In this document: positions 33,505 to 43,202 of the stretch, piece after piece
How the letters are laid out: every line of letters starts with the position of its first letter
How positions within the stretch are numbered: the stretch's first letter is position 1
DNA from: JARFPW01 sp035464655
GTDB lineage: Bacteria; Gemmatimonadota; Gemmatimonadetes; Palauibacterales; Palauibacteraceae
DNA: 46,772 bases
NCBI GenBank assembly: GCA_035464655.1
Contig: DATHRZ010000022.1
Span: forward strand, 1-46,772
Direction: 5' to 3'
Translations under genes and position numbers: made by a program
The notes under the pieces: generated by a model
What the model was told of the DNA's origin: nothing
What the model saw: the letters and a program-made list of their open reading frames with translations, nothing else
Database searches by the model: none

Positions 33505-33585
33505 ATGAAGTACTACGCCGTGATCGAGGAAGGCCGCATGCGCTCGGCCTGGTGGTCGAAGGAGTTCACGGCGCGTCGACCCTAG
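33505..33585 (+). CDS. Possible 26-residue small protein
   Basis: A short frame (MKYYAVIEEGRMRSAWWSKE then six residues) preceded by an exceptionally purine-rich SD stretch (GGGGAGGAGAGGAGGAGG) four bases from the ATG, 26 bp after the BNR gene. The initiation region is among the strongest in the window. It could be a true small protein or the 5' stub of a truncated gene, since no coding sense continues past the TAG. Confidence 0.4.
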   Translation: MKYYAVIEEGRMRSAWWSKEFTARRP

Positions 33586-33756
33586 CCGAATGCAGGAAAG
33601 CCTCCTGCACCTGGGAGAGCAGGTGAGCCGGGCGCTCGACACCGGGCGGCCCATCCTCCTGGGCCATCGGCCGGTATCCAGCTGATGGCCTTCGTGATGG
33701 GCGGCGCGATGGGGCGATGATAAACGCGCGGCGCCGGGATCGCGACGGCCGGCGCT

Positions 33757-35160
33757 TCAGCTCGCTCCGGTCCCCATCCGCGCCGCTTCGTCGTAGAACC
33801 GGGCCACCGTCTCGATGCCCTGGTGATAGGTGGCCAGGTCGATCCACTCGTTGGGGGCGTGCAGGTTCGAGCCGGGAAGGCCGAAGCCGAGTAGCAGCAC
33901 GGGGGCGCCGAAAGTTCGCTCGAACAGCGGGATGATCGGTATCGAGCCGCCTTCGCGCACGTAGACCGGATCGCGCCCGAAGGTCTCGCGCAACGCGGCC
34001 GCCGCCGCCTCGAACGCGGGGTGCGTCGGATCAACCGCCCACGGGTGGCCGCCGTGGTGCTGACGGATCGTCACGGTCACGCCCTCGGGCGCGATCGACC
34101 GCACATGCTCGGTGAACAACCGCTCGATCTCCTTCGGATCCTGGTCGGCCACCAGCCGCATCGAGATCTTCGCCATCGCCTTCGCCGGAAGCACGGTCTT
34201 GGCGCCCTCGCCGGTGTAGCCGCTGAGCAGGCCGTTCACGTCGAGCGTCGGACGGAAGCCGATGCGCTCGAGGCTCGAGTACCCCTTTTCGCCGCCGAGC
34301 GCCGGGGCCCCGGTCTCGGCCAGCAACTCGTCGTCGGAGTGCGGCAGGGCGGCGAGGCGCTCGCGGTCGGACGCGGTGACGGGACGGACGTCGTCGTAAA
34401 AGCCCGGGATCGCCACCCTCCCGTCCTCGTCCTTGAGCGCGGCGATGATCCCGGCCAGTGCGTTGGCCGGGTTGACGACGGCACCGCCGTACTCACCGGA
34501 ATGCAGGTCGCCCTTCGGACCCTGCACGTGAACCTCGAGGTAGGCGATTCCGCGCAGGCCCGTGGCGATCGTCGGCACGCTGGGCGCCATCATCCCGGTG
34601 TCGCTCACCACGACGATGTCGCAGGCGAGACGTTCGGCGTTCGCCGCCAGAAAGTCGGCCAGGTTCGGGCTGCCGACCTCTTCCTCCCCTTCGATCACGA
34701 GCTTCACGTTGACTGGCAGACCGACGCCCGATCGCAGTCTGGCTTCGAGCGCCTTGATGTGCAGGTGCACCTGCCCCTTGTCGTCGACCGCGCCGCGTGC
34801 GTACAGGCGGCCGTCTCGCTCGGTCGGCTCGAACGGCGGCGAGTCCCACAGCTCGACCGGGTCGGCCGGCTGTACGTCGTAGTGCCCGTACACGAGCAGC
34901 GTGGGGGCGTCCGGATCGACGACGTGCGACGCGACGACGATCGGATAGCCCGCCGTGGCGACGACTTCGACGTCGTCGACCCCGATCGCGCGCAGGTCCG
35001 TCGCCACGCGCTCGGCGCACGCGGCGACCCGGTCCGCGTACGCCGGGTCGGTGCTGATGCTCTCGATGCGGAGCAGCGCCTTCAGCTCGTCCTCGAACCG
35101 CGAACGGTGTTCAAGCAGCCAGGCGAGCAGGGCGTCGTCGGATGCGGGCGGAGTCGTCAT
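33757..35160 (-). CDS. M20 family dipeptidase
   Basis: 467-residue zinc metallopeptidase of the M20 family (dipeptidase, ArgE/DapE-like). Metal and catalytic residues: H93 and D95 in YGHYDVQP, D127 in GAVDDKGQ, and E160 in IEGEEEVGS. The dimerisation domain spans about 200-330 (with DLHSGEYGGAVVNPA), and the last zinc histidine lies in NLHAPNEW. It hydrolyses short peptides in the cytoplasm. ATG at 35160 is used; a GTG nine bases upstream is possible. With the M1 peptidase and amino-acid dehydrogenase next door it fits peptide catabolism. Confidence 0.92.
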   Translation of the reverse strand: MTTPPASDDALLAWLLEHRSRFEDELKALLRIESISTDPAYADRVAACAERVATDLRAIGVDDVEVVATAGYPIVVASHVVDPDAPTLLVYGHYDVQPADPVELWDSPPFEPTERDGRLYARGAVDDKGQVHLHIKALEARLRSGVGLPVNVKLVIEGEEEVGSPNLADFLAANAERLACDIVVVSDTGMMAPSVPTIATGLRGIAYLEVHVQGPKGDLHSGEYGGAVVNPANALAGIIAALKDEDGRVAIPGFYDDVRPVTASDRERLAALPHSDDELLAETGAPALGGEKGYSSLERIGFRPTLDVNGLLSGYTGEGAKTVLPAKAMAKISMRLVADQDPKEIERLFTEHVRSIAPEGVTVTIRQHHGGHPWAVDPTHPAFEAAAAALRETFGRDPVYVREGGSIPIIPLFERTFGAPVLLLGFGLPGSNLHAPNEWIDLATYHQGIETVARFYDEAARMGTGAS

Positions 35161-35265
35161 AGATTCCACATTTCTGTCAGCAGGAATGTCGTGCCGGTAT
35201 CATAGCGTACGCCGCGGCAGCTCGAGGATGCTCGGTTCTCGCGGCTCCCAGCCGAGCCGGTCGCC

Positions 35266-36522
35266 TCAGCCGCGGTCGAGCGCCAGGTCGAGCGCCCCGG
35301 CCAGCAGACCGCGCTCGGCGCTGCCGGCGCGGCGCACCGCCTCGTCGATTCCCTCGCCGACCGTATGACGGATCGCGCGGAATATCGTCTCGGGATGAAG
35401 CGACGTGTCGCTCGCGCTCGCGCAAGCGAACGCGCGCGCAGTGCCGCAACTCGCGATCACGTCCGCCGCGATCGCGAAGCGCTCGTCGGCATCGCGCTCC
35501 GTGCGTGTGTCGCCGGGGTGCGCGGCGGCGAACGGGTGATTCGCGCCGCACACGATCGTCTCGACCCCCGCCGCCTCGAGACGGTGGAGCCGCTCAGCGT
35601 CGATCGTCCCGGAAGCGGCGGCGGCCACGAACAGGTCGGCCGGCACGTCCCAGAACGCCTCGCGTCGATCCTCCGCCCCGAACTCCTCGTTCAGGGTTTC
35701 GGGCAACCGGTTGCCGCGACGGCTGCGCAACAGCTTCTCGATACCGTCCCGTCCGAGCCCCTCGGGCGCGATCAGGGCGTCGTGCGCATCCACGATGCCG
35801 ACGATGGTCAGGCCGGCGCGGGCGAGATAGAGCGCCGCCGCTCCGCCGACGGCACCGAAGCCCTGCAGGAGTACTCGCGTGCCCGGGGCCGACCGGCCCT
35901 GGCGTTCGAGCAGGCGCAGCGCCGACTGTGCGACGCTGTAGCCGGTGACCAGGCCGAACACGCGGGCCTCCTTCCCCTCGAGGCCGTACTCCGGCGGCAC
36001 CGTCATGTCGAGGCCCTCGCGCATCATCCGACAACGTTCGGTCAGGGCATCCCCGGCGAGCCCGAAGTGCCCCCTCAGCACGCCACGCTGCGGATGCGCG
36101 ATACCGACCTCGTGGCACAGCGGGATCACTTCGTCGGATTCGCTGACGTTGAGGTCGCCGGCCGTGCCGTAGCGCGCCTCGAGCTCGGTGCGGATCGCCC
36201 CGAACCAGCGGCGCAGAACATCGGGCTTTCGGGGATCGGACGGATCGAAGTCGATGCCCGACTTCGCCCCACCGATCGGCGGGCCGGCGAGCGCGAACTT
36301 GAGCTCCATCGCCTTGGCGAGAAAGGTGACCTCGTCGCGGGTCAGGCCGGCTCGCATGCGGGTGCCGCCACCGGCCGCTCCGCCCTTGAGGCTGTTGATG
36401 ATCAGCCACCCGCGGGCCGGCGTGAGCGGGTCATTCCATTCGAAGGCGATCTCGGGAGGCGCGCGGAAGAAGCCTTCCACGCGCTCCCAGATCGCCGTCC
36501 GGTCGGCAGCGACTGCCTCCAT
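35266..36522 (-). CDS. Glu/Leu/Phe/Val dehydrogenase
   Basis: 418-residue amino-acid dehydrogenase that deaminates an amino acid to its keto acid with NAD(P)+. The dimerisation domain holds GGGTRMR and the catalytic lysine K87 in PIGGAKSGIDF. The Rossmann domain has GFGAVGGAAALYLA. The substrate side chain cannot be read with confidence: the divergent N-terminal region is unlike standard GdhA. The start at 36522 follows the M1 stop by 12 bp, with GGAG nine bases upstream, so it is in the same transcript. Confidence 0.9.
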   Translation of the reverse strand: MEAVAADRTAIWERVEGFFRAPPEIAFEWNDPLTPARGWLIINSLKGGAAGGGTRMRAGLTRDEVTFLAKAMELKFALAGPPIGGAKSGIDFDPSDPRKPDVLRRWFGAIRTELEARYGTAGDLNVSESDEVIPLCHEVGIAHPQRGVLRGHFGLAGDALTERCRMMREGLDMTVPPEYGLEGKEARVFGLVTGYSVAQSALRLLERQGRSAPGTRVLLQGFGAVGGAAALYLARAGLTIVGIVDAHDALIAPEGLGRDGIEKLLRSRRGNRLPETLNEEFGAEDRREAFWDVPADLFVAAAASGTIDAERLHRLEAAGVETIVCGANHPFAAAHPGDTRTERDADERFAIAADVIASCGTARAFACASASDTSLHPETIFRAIRHTVGEGIDEAVRRAGSAERGLLAGALDLALDRG

Positions 36523-36534
36523 TCGGCGGATCTC

Positions 36535-38562
36535 CTAGTCGCCCTGGCGCTCCCAGGTGTTGTTCGTGCGATCGACGTCGGGATACCAGGCGTCGGGATC
36601 GATCGCTACGCTCGTGACCTCGCCGTCGACGTCGATCGTGCGGGTGACCTCGCGCGTGCCGGCCCAGACGTTCACCGGCCAGACGTGGGTGGACGCCGAC
36701 CCGTCGTCGAGCTCGACCCGGAGCTCGACCGGCATCACCGCGTCGCGCGCGTTGCGAACGGTGACCTCGAAGCCGCCGTCTACCGGCTGCCCCGACACGA
36801 TCTGCTGATCGAGCGTGGCCGTGTCGTAGAACCACGCCTGCCAGAACCAGTCCAGGTCCGCCCCGGCCGCCTCTTCCATCATCGCGAAGAAGTCCCACGG
36901 CATCGGATGCTTGTAAGACCACGTCTCGACGTAGTCGCGATACGCCTCGTCGAACGAATCCTCGCCCATCATGTGCCGCAACGTGTGCATCAGCATGCCG
37001 GGCTTCGAGTAGGCGGCGACGCCGCGGCCGCCCGGGTGCTCGGCGTAGTCGGTGTGCCGCATGATCGGCACCTCGACGTCGGCCTGGACGGCATTCAAGT
37101 AGCCGCGCATCGAGCCGCGCCTGCCGCGCGCCTCGGGCATGTCGTCACCGTAATAATCCTCCATGGCGAGCGCCGTGTTGAACGTGGTGAGGCCCTCGTC
37201 CATCCAGGCGAACGCCGCCTCGCGCGTCCCGACGATCATCGGCACCCAGAAGTGGCTGAGCTCGTGGGTCGTCACGCCGTTCAGCGACACCGGATCGTCA
37301 CGATCGTTGATGAACGTGATCATCGGATACTCCATGCCGCCCACCTGCGGCGGCCCGAAGGCGGCCGTTGCGTGCGGGTACGGGTACGGAATCATCTGCT
37401 CGCTGAAGAACTCGATCGCCGCCTTCGCCATCGCGGTCGACTGCGCCCACACCTCCGACTCGGGCGGATAGACGCCCTGGATGAGGGCGCGCCCGCTCTC
37501 ATGGCCGGTCTCGGCGCCGGTGACGCTCCACACGTAGCGGTTCGAAGCGGCCCATGCGAAGTCGCGCACGTTCTCGGCCCGGAACTCCCAGGTGAGCCGG
37601 CCGGAATCGGAGGAGCGGGTCATCCGCGAGGCACCCGCCGCAACGTCGTCGGGGCTCACCACGTAGACCACCGTGTCGAGCGCCGGCGCCGACGCGAGCG
37701 TCTCGACCTGCTCGTCACGCAGCACGTCGGACGGGTTCAGCAGCTCGCCCGTTCCGAGAACGACCCAGCCCGCCGGCACGTCAACCGACACGTCGAAGGT
37801 TCCGTAGTTCACGTAGAACTCGCCGTTGCCGAGATACGGGTCGATATCGATGCCGTACACGTCGTCGAACGGGGCGATCTGCGGATACCACTGCGCGAGG
37901 TTGAAGATCTCGTTGTCGAGGTGCCCGTGCCGGAAGCCTCCACCCCCGGAGACGTCGAACGACCAGTCGATCTCGACCTCGGTGGTCGAGCCCGGGGCGG
38001 GTGGCGACGGCAGGGTGATCACCATCCGCGTGTCGATGACCCGGTAGCCCGGATCCTGCCGCCCGGCTTCGGGATCGGCGGCGATATCGGTCAGCTCGGT
38101 GCCGTTCACCGCCACCCGCTCGATCGTCATCCCGCCGGTCAACTGCACGTTTCGGTTTCGAATCACCCCTTCCGAGAACACGTTCTGGTACAGCCGAACG
38201 AGGATGACGGGGGCGACGACGGGTCCATTGTTGTGGATCGTCGCGGTCTCGCTACCCGTGATCCGCGCGGCGGCGGGGTCGAGGCTGACGTCGATCGAAT
38301 AGTCCACCCCCTGCTGCCAGTAGTTCGGCCCGGGCCGCCCGTCGGCCGAGCGCGTGCCGGCCTCGAGGGCTCGCTCGTAGCCCGCCGGCGGCTGAACCGG
38401 CTGGAACACCGGTACCTCGGCAATCAGCTCGTCGCCGGCGACCGGCGACGCTTCCTGGGCCGACAGGCCCGCGGGAAGCGTCGTGACGAGCAGGGCGGCG
38501 GCCGCCAGGGTCGTCGCTCTCTTCGTGTGCCGCGCAATTCGTTGCCTCGAACGCATGTTCAT
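36535..38562 (-). CDS. M1 family aminopeptidase, secreted
   Basis: 675 residues with a signal peptide (TTLAAAALLVTTLPAGLSAQ). The catalytic domain has the M1 hallmarks: GGMEYP (408-413, equivalent of GAMEN) and HELSH at 433-437 with the third zinc ligand E456 in WMDEGLTTF, i.e. HExxH-x18-E. The N-terminal beta-sandwich precedes it. It cleaves N-terminal amino acids from peptides outside the cytoplasm. ATG 38562 (or the second ATG at 38556) is chosen; it lies 26 bp past the LuxC-like stop, so co-transcription is likely. Confidence 0.92.
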   Translation of the reverse strand: MNMRSRQRIARHTKRATTLAAAALLVTTLPAGLSAQEASPVAGDELIAEVPVFQPVQPPAGYERALEAGTRSADGRPGPNYWQQGVDYSIDVSLDPAAARITGSETATIHNNGPVVAPVILVRLYQNVFSEGVIRNRNVQLTGGMTIERVAVNGTELTDIAADPEAGRQDPGYRVIDTRMVITLPSPPAPGSTTEVEIDWSFDVSGGGGFRHGHLDNEIFNLAQWYPQIAPFDDVYGIDIDPYLGNGEFYVNYGTFDVSVDVPAGWVVLGTGELLNPSDVLRDEQVETLASAPALDTVVYVVSPDDVAAGASRMTRSSDSGRLTWEFRAENVRDFAWAASNRYVWSVTGAETGHESGRALIQGVYPPESEVWAQSTAMAKAAIEFFSEQMIPYPYPHATAAFGPPQVGGMEYPMITFINDRDDPVSLNGVTTHELSHFWVPMIVGTREAAFAWMDEGLTTFNTALAMEDYYGDDMPEARGRRGSMRGYLNAVQADVEVPIMRHTDYAEHPGGRGVAAYSKPGMLMHTLRHMMGEDSFDEAYRDYVETWSYKHPMPWDFFAMMEEAAGADLDWFWQAWFYDTATLDQQIVSGQPVDGGFEVTVRNARDAVMPVELRVELDDGSASTHVWPVNVWAGTREVTRTIDVDGEVTSVAIDPDAWYPDVDRTNNTWERQGD

Positions 38563-38588
38563 CAGATCGGTAATCCTCGTTCGCGTCG

Positions 38589-40013
38589 TCAGTCTAGCTT
38601 CGCGGTTTCCAGATCGGTCCAGCGGACGAGCGGCAGGAGCTGCATCCGGCCGTCGTGCCGCCAGTCCGCGGGGGGCCAGGCCATGGCTCCCGGGGGGGTT
38701 ACCCGGCTCGCGCCGAGTCCGATCGCCAGCTCCTCGGCCTGGCGGCGGTCGGAGTCCGACAGTCCCGCCAGGCCCAGCGCCTGCAGTCGGCCTTCCAGTA
38801 CGCCGCGCAGGCGGTCCAGTTCCTCGAGTGCCGCGATGCCGTACACCCACAGCACCCGGGGAAGCGGCTCGCTGAAGGCGGCGGCTCGCGACTGGAACAA
38901 CACCGTCCACGCGAGATCGGCGGGACCGAGGGTGCGCGCACCGTCGCTCGCATCGAACTGGTAGCGTGCCCGCGCCGCGCGGATGTCGACGGCTTCTTCG
39001 TCGGTCGTGAAGACGGGCGCCAGGCGGGCCGTCTCGGTACCAAGCGCTTCACCTAAGCGGTCGAGTAACGCGCCGGTTTCGCCCTCGGACCGCATCCCAA
39101 GCAAATACACCAAGCGTGGCGACACGCAGCCAGCCTGGTCGTACGAGCAGGTATCGCGGGCGAGCCCTTGGAGCTCGGCGTCCGTCGTCTCGGGCCCGAG
39201 AATCACGGCACCGACACGCGGACCGTACTCGACGAGGGGGATGGCGGGTGGTGTCCGCGCCCGCATCGCGCGGACGGCATCCGGTCCCCCGTACACGATT
39301 ACTTTACCTGATCGCTTGGTCCATTCATGGGCGATCGGACCGGGAACATCGGCGGGCCACCACGTGGCCGCCATCGTCGCGGCGAGGGCCGGGTCGTCTT
39401 CGTGCAGGGCGCGGGCGAACAGGCCGACCAGCCAGGGCTCAGAGGACGGAAGTTTGCAAAGCACGCCGGAACGGACGATGAGCGAGCGAATCACGGCGGT
39501 GACGGCGACGCCGGGTACGTTGCCGGCCAGGACGAGGTGCACGACCGGGGGGCCGACGGCGCGGCGGCGCCGGCCGGGCTGCCCTGGATCGGGCCGCGGC
39601 TCGTCGAGAATGGCCAGCTCGCCGAACTCGGAGCGGATGAGCGCACTCAGCACGGGGGCGGTCCAGCCTGCGGCGCTTCTTTCGAGCAACTCGGCGGCGG
39701 CGGCTCGCGAGCACTTCGTTCCCGCCTCGAGCGCGTCGAGCGCCGCCCCGCCGTAGAAGTCACCCGGGTCGGCCAGACGGCCCGCCGCCCGAGCTACGGC
39801 AACGACGACGTCGGCGGTTCGATGCGTGCGCCGCGCGGCGAGAGCGGCTGTCCGTGCTGCTTCTGCGACCATGACCGATTCCGCGTCAGTGAGCTGCGGA
39901 ACCCAATATGTTGCGCCGGCAACGGTACGACCGTCGAGCCGATTCTCCGGGTCGAAGTCGGCCGGGAGCCCGGGGAGCCATTCGGGGCCGGGGAGCGCGC
40001 GGGCGTCGATCAC
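38589..40013 (-). CDS. luxC: LuxC-like acyl-CoA / acyl-protein reductase
   Basis: 474-residue NADPH-dependent reductase of the LuxC family, which reduces an activated fatty acyl group to the aldehyde. The nucleophile is C296 in SYDQAGCVSPRLVYL, equivalent to the LuxC DQxxCxSP motif. The NADPH region includes HLVLAGNVPGVAVTAV and SGVLCKLPSSEPW. Length matches LuxC (about 475-490). GTG at 40013 overlaps the LuxE stop as GTGA. The symbol names the family only; no luciferase genes (luxAB) are present, so the aldehyde must serve another use. Confidence 0.87.
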   Translation of the reverse strand: MIDARALPGPEWLPGLPADFDPENRLDGRTVAGATYWVPQLTDAESVMVAEAARTAALAARRTHRTADVVVAVARAAGRLADPGDFYGGAALDALEAGTKCSRAAAAELLERSAAGWTAPVLSALIRSEFGELAILDEPRPDPGQPGRRRRAVGPPVVHLVLAGNVPGVAVTAVIRSLIVRSGVLCKLPSSEPWLVGLFARALHEDDPALAATMAATWWPADVPGPIAHEWTKRSGKVIVYGGPDAVRAMRARTPPAIPLVEYGPRVGAVILGPETTDAELQGLARDTCSYDQAGCVSPRLVYLLGMRSEGETGALLDRLGEALGTETARLAPVFTTDEEAVDIRAARARYQFDASDGARTLGPADLAWTVLFQSRAAAFSEPLPRVLWVYGIAALEELDRLRGVLEGRLQALGLAGLSDSDRRQAEELAIGLGASRVTPPGAMAWPPADWRHDGRMQLLPLVRWTDLETAKLD

Positions 40014-41140
40014 CCCTGTGCCTCGAGCAGCTCGGCGGTGGCCAGGGAACAGCCTCGCGGCGTGGCGCCGGGTGTGCGCCCCAGCCATTCGACGGCATCG
40101 CCCACGGCGCGCCCGCGGTCCGCGGTGAGGACGGCGACCACGCTGCCGACGTTTGCGAGGTCGTAGTGGCACACGATGCCCTCCTCGCCCTCGGGCCGCT
40201 CTTCGAGGCTGACCGGATCGAGGACGCGCGTGCGCAGCCACGGCGGCCCGCGCAGGGCGAGACGACCGAGGCCGACCGCATAGCGCTGCGAGAGAAGCTC
40301 GGTCATACCGAACTCGTTGACGGCCGCCTCCCCGGGCAAGTCGAGGCGGTCGAGCAGACCACGAATCGCGACGTCGCGCTCGAGGCCCTCACGCCCCTTC
40401 GCGCCGCCGGTGTCCATCACGCGCGAACCGCGCGGCAGTTCGATCCGCACGTCCGCGGACGACAGACGGTCGAGCCAGTCGGCGAGCGCCAGCGTCGTGC
40501 CGAGAATGGCCAGTGGCTCGGCGGCCTCGGCCGCGGCTTCGAGCTCCTCGACGCCCGCCGGCGCCGCTCCGGCCCCATCCGCCTCGCCGGCGGAAAGATC
40601 GAGGCGCGCCGAACCCGGGGCCCCGAGCTCGTCGAGCACCGTGTCGAACATCCAGGCGAGCGACGATTCACGCGACGGCGCGAAGGGCGGATGTAGCAGA
40701 AGGATCCGACCTCGCCGCCGACCATCGAGCACGGCATGGCGGAACGGGCCGAGCAGCGCCGCCCGGTACGTCTCGGGGCGACGGACGAGGTGCGTGCCCC
40801 GGGCGGCGGCCCCCGCGGTCGTACCGCTCGTGCGAAAGCGCAGCACCGCGTCCGACGGATCGCCGACGATCAGCTCGACGGCACGGAACGCGGCGGTCGG
40901 CGCCGGCGGGATGTCGCGCCAGCTCGTGACGTCGTCGGGGGTGCGGCCTACGGCGCGGCAGTAGCGATGGTAGGGACGGTTCGCCTCGAACTGCAGGGCG
41001 AACGCTTCGAGGGCTCGTGCCTCGAACACGTCGTCGGGCCAGGCCCTGGGGTCGGCGTCCCAGTCCGCGAACGCCGCCTCGAACCGCGCGGCGAGCGCTG
41101 CGTGAGCCTCGGAAACCGGTATCCGGCGCGTCTCGTCCAT
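40010..41140 (-). CDS. luxE: LuxE-like acyl-protein synthetase
   Basis: 376-residue adenylate-forming enzyme of the LuxE/PaaK superfamily, activating a fatty acid as acyl-AMP and transferring it to a cysteine and then to the reductase. The signature FRTSGTTAG, the VMDTGGAKGRE loop and NEFGMTELLSQ are all in place. It forms with the overlapping LuxC-like protein a fatty-acid reductase pair. It follows the PDZ-protein gene by 41 bp with no SD visible. Substrate chain length is not readable. Confidence 0.87.
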   Translation of the reverse strand: MDETRRIPVSEAHAALAARFEAAFADWDADPRAWPDDVFEARALEAFALQFEANRPYHRYCRAVGRTPDDVTSWRDIPPAPTAAFRAVELIVGDPSDAVLRFRTSGTTAGAAARGTHLVRRPETYRAALLGPFRHAVLDGRRRGRILLLHPPFAPSRESSLAWMFDTVLDELGAPGSARLDLSAGEADGAGAAPAGVEELEAAAEAAEPLAILGTTLALADWLDRLSSADVRIELPRGSRVMDTGGAKGREGLERDVAIRGLLDRLDLPGEAAVNEFGMTELLSQRYAVGLGRLALRGPPWLRTRVLDPVSLEERPEGEEGIVCHYDLANVGSVVAVLTADRGRAVGDAVEWLGRTPGATPRGCSLATAELLEAQG

Positions 41141-41181
41141 CCGCGAAAAGTGCGGTGTCGCGCCGCCGCAGGAAAGGCGAC

Positions 41182-42513
41182 TCAGCGCAGCCCCAGGTTT
41201 CCGCGCAGCTCTTGTCCTTTACGATTCCACTTTACTTCCGGTTCGTCGCCGGCGGCGAGGCGCTCGCCGATCAGGCGACGGAAGGTCGTGACGTCGGGCG
41301 TTTCCCTTCCACCGACCTCGACGATGACGTCGCCGCCCCGCAGTCCGAGTCGATCGGCCGGTGTTTCATGGATCACGCGCAGCACGAGCACTCCCGTGTC
41401 GACCTCGAAGTAGTCGGCCAGCTCGGCGGTCAGCGACTGAAACTCGGCGCCCGCCAGGCGAAACGTGGCGCTCGCCGGCGCGGCAGGCGCCGGGTGAACA
41501 CGGCGCTCGCCCCGAGCGTGAAGAATCGAGTCGATGCGGGTTCGGGCGGCCACTAGCGACTGCCGGTGCACCGATTCGAGCCGCCGGGCCAGGGGGGCGT
41601 CCTCGAGAATCAGCCGCCGGGGAGGGCTCCCTTCAACCGACGGCGGCGCTTCGACCTCGACGGCGACCTCGATCCCGCCGCCCTCGGGCGCGCGCTGGAA
41701 CAGCCGCGCGACGCCGAATTCTTGCGCCGCCCGGTCTCCCGCCTCGCGGACCCGCCGTTCGAGCTCGGGCAGCTCGACGCGGCGACCCTCACGCGTGAAC
41801 ACCTGCACGTCGGGACGTCCGAATCCCATGCTGAACTTGCCGCCTTCGTCCGCCTCGAACACGACGTAGCCCTCGGCGCTTCCGGGGGGGTCGGCACTCG
41901 CCGGACGATCGGGACGCCCTGGCAGATCGGGAGCAGGCGCGAAGTGAATCTCCGAAACGACGCCATCCTCATCGCGGAGGCGGAACACCTGGACGTTCGA
42001 CGGCGCCGCCGAGGTCCACGAAGGGCCGCTGAGCACGAACAGGCCCGTCGTCGGACGAGCCGTCGGCGTAACGCTCAGCTCACGCCTCCCGGTAGCGCGG
42101 CCGATGCGCAACGTCACGGGCTCGCCGGCGCGCAGGGCCCCCAGCGACCGGCGACCCGCTTCCGAGGCGAGGGACACGCCGTCGAGCGCGAGGAGCGTAT
42201 CGCCCGGCTGGACGCCCGCCTCGGCGGCCGGAGCGCCGTCGACCAGGCGCGCCACGATCGGCGGCGCGTCGCATGTGGCTTCGGGTGTGGGCTCGACGCG
42301 GCAGCCCGACTGCAGGTACACGCCGAGGCGGGCCCGGCTGTCGCCCTCGACATGTTGGGTCACGTAACCGGCGAATGGCGGACGCGGCTCGGCCATGCCG
42401 GCCTCCTGCGCCGGGGCCGGCCGGGCCACGAAGATCAGCGCCAGGGCGCCGAGCAGGCCCGCGAACGAGTGCCCGGCAACCCCCGATCGACCACGTGTCG
42501 TGCGAGTCGGCAT
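41182..42513 (-). CDS. Exported double-PDZ protein
   Basis: 443 residues with a signal peptide (SFAGLLGALALIFVARPAPAQ). Two PDZ domains: one near 80-150 (RLGVYLQSGC, then VARLVDGAPAAEAGVQPGD) and a second at the C-terminus (EVDTGVLVLRVIHETPADRL, then GLRGGDVIVEVGGRETPD). The linker has a VFTREGRRVELPELERRV coiled segment. There is no protease catalytic domain, unlike DegS/DegP. Third gene of the sigma-anti-sigma operon with a 2-bp gap; such proteins often help sense envelope stress or bind misfolded outer-membrane proteins, a plausible role here. Confidence 0.83.
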   Translation of the reverse strand: MPTRTTRGRSGVAGHSFAGLLGALALIFVARPAPAQEAGMAEPRPPFAGYVTQHVEGDSRARLGVYLQSGCRVEPTPEATCDAPPIVARLVDGAPAAEAGVQPGDTLLALDGVSLASEAGRRSLGALRAGEPVTLRIGRATGRRELSVTPTARPTTGLFVLSGPSWTSAAPSNVQVFRLRDEDGVVSEIHFAPAPDLPGRPDRPASADPPGSAEGYVVFEADEGGKFSMGFGRPDVQVFTREGRRVELPELERRVREAGDRAAQEFGVARLFQRAPEGGGIEVAVEVEAPPSVEGSPPRRLILEDAPLARRLESVHRQSLVAARTRIDSILHARGERRVHPAPAAPASATFRLAGAEFQSLTAELADYFEVDTGVLVLRVIHETPADRLGLRGGDVIVEVGGRETPDVTTFRRLIGERLAAGDEPEVKWNRKGQELRGNLGLR

Positions 42514-42515
42514 GC

Positions 42516-43202
42516 TCAATACTCCATCGAGGCCTGGCGAATCGTTCGGCCGAGCTGGCCCGCTACCGAGGCCCGCTCGTCCACCACGTCGAACAGGAAG
42601 TCGTTCAGGGCCGGGTCGGCCGGCGCCTCGCGCAGCGCCTCGCGAGACGCTTCGATCAGCGCGTCGAGATGGGTCAACCGCACGGCCGCCAGGGCCGGAT
42701 CGCCCGCGATCTGCTCGAGGCTCGGGCCGCCCTGCCGCAACTCCTGGAGGTCGGCCACGTTTCGGAGATAGTCGGGGTCCTCGGCCTCGACGAGGGTGGG
42801 CGAGGCAGCCGTCGCGCCGGCCGGGTCCTCCGCGACCTCACCGGCCGCTCCTGGCGCGCCCGGTGCCAGCATCCGCCCGACGCCCAGGCCACCCAGGAAC
42901 AGCGTGAGGATCGCCGCGGCCGTGAGCACCGGCCCCCAGCGCTCCTGCACGTTCCACCAGGTCACGGGCGCCCCGCGAGTCGGCGCGGCGTCCGCCCCCG
43001 ACAGCCTCGCCCTGATGACCTCCCAATCGCCCTCGGGGGCCTGCAGATCGGCCATCCCCGACAGCGCCATCCGGGTTCGGCTCATCGCCTCGAACTCACC
43101 CGCGCACTCTGCACACACGTCCAGGTGCGGGCGGCCCCCGGCCGCCGCGTCCGACTCGTCCAGCAGAGCCGCGATCTGTTCACGTGTCAGATGCTCAACC
43201 AT
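42516..43202 (-). CDS. Zinc-binding anti-sigma factor
   Basis: 228-residue membrane-anchored anti-sigma factor. The N-terminal zf-HC2/ZAS motif is HLDVCAEC (H26, C30, C33). A membrane helix lies at about 90-110 (GPVLTAAAILTLFLGGLGVG). The periplasmic part is helical. It should bind and hold the ECF sigma factor encoded just upstream. ATG at 43202 overlaps the sigma stop by eight bases. Confidence 0.88.
   Translation of the reverse strand: MVEHLTREQIAALLDESDAAAGGRPHLDVCAECAGEFEAMSRTRMALSGMADLQAPEGDWEVIRARLSGADAAPTRGAPVTWWNVQERWGPVLTAAAILTLFLGGLGVGRMLAPGAPGAAGEVAEDPAGATAASPTLVEAEDPDYLRNVADLQELRQGGPSLEQIAGDPALAAVRLTHLDALIEASREALREAPADPALNDFLFDVVDERASVAGQLGRTIRQASMEY

Noticed and set aside
35365..38964. 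A 1199-codon open frame on the plus strand
   Set aside because: It lies antisense to the dehydrogenase and M1 peptidase genes, is Arg/His/Asp-rich and lacks recognisable domains: a GC-rich shadow frame.
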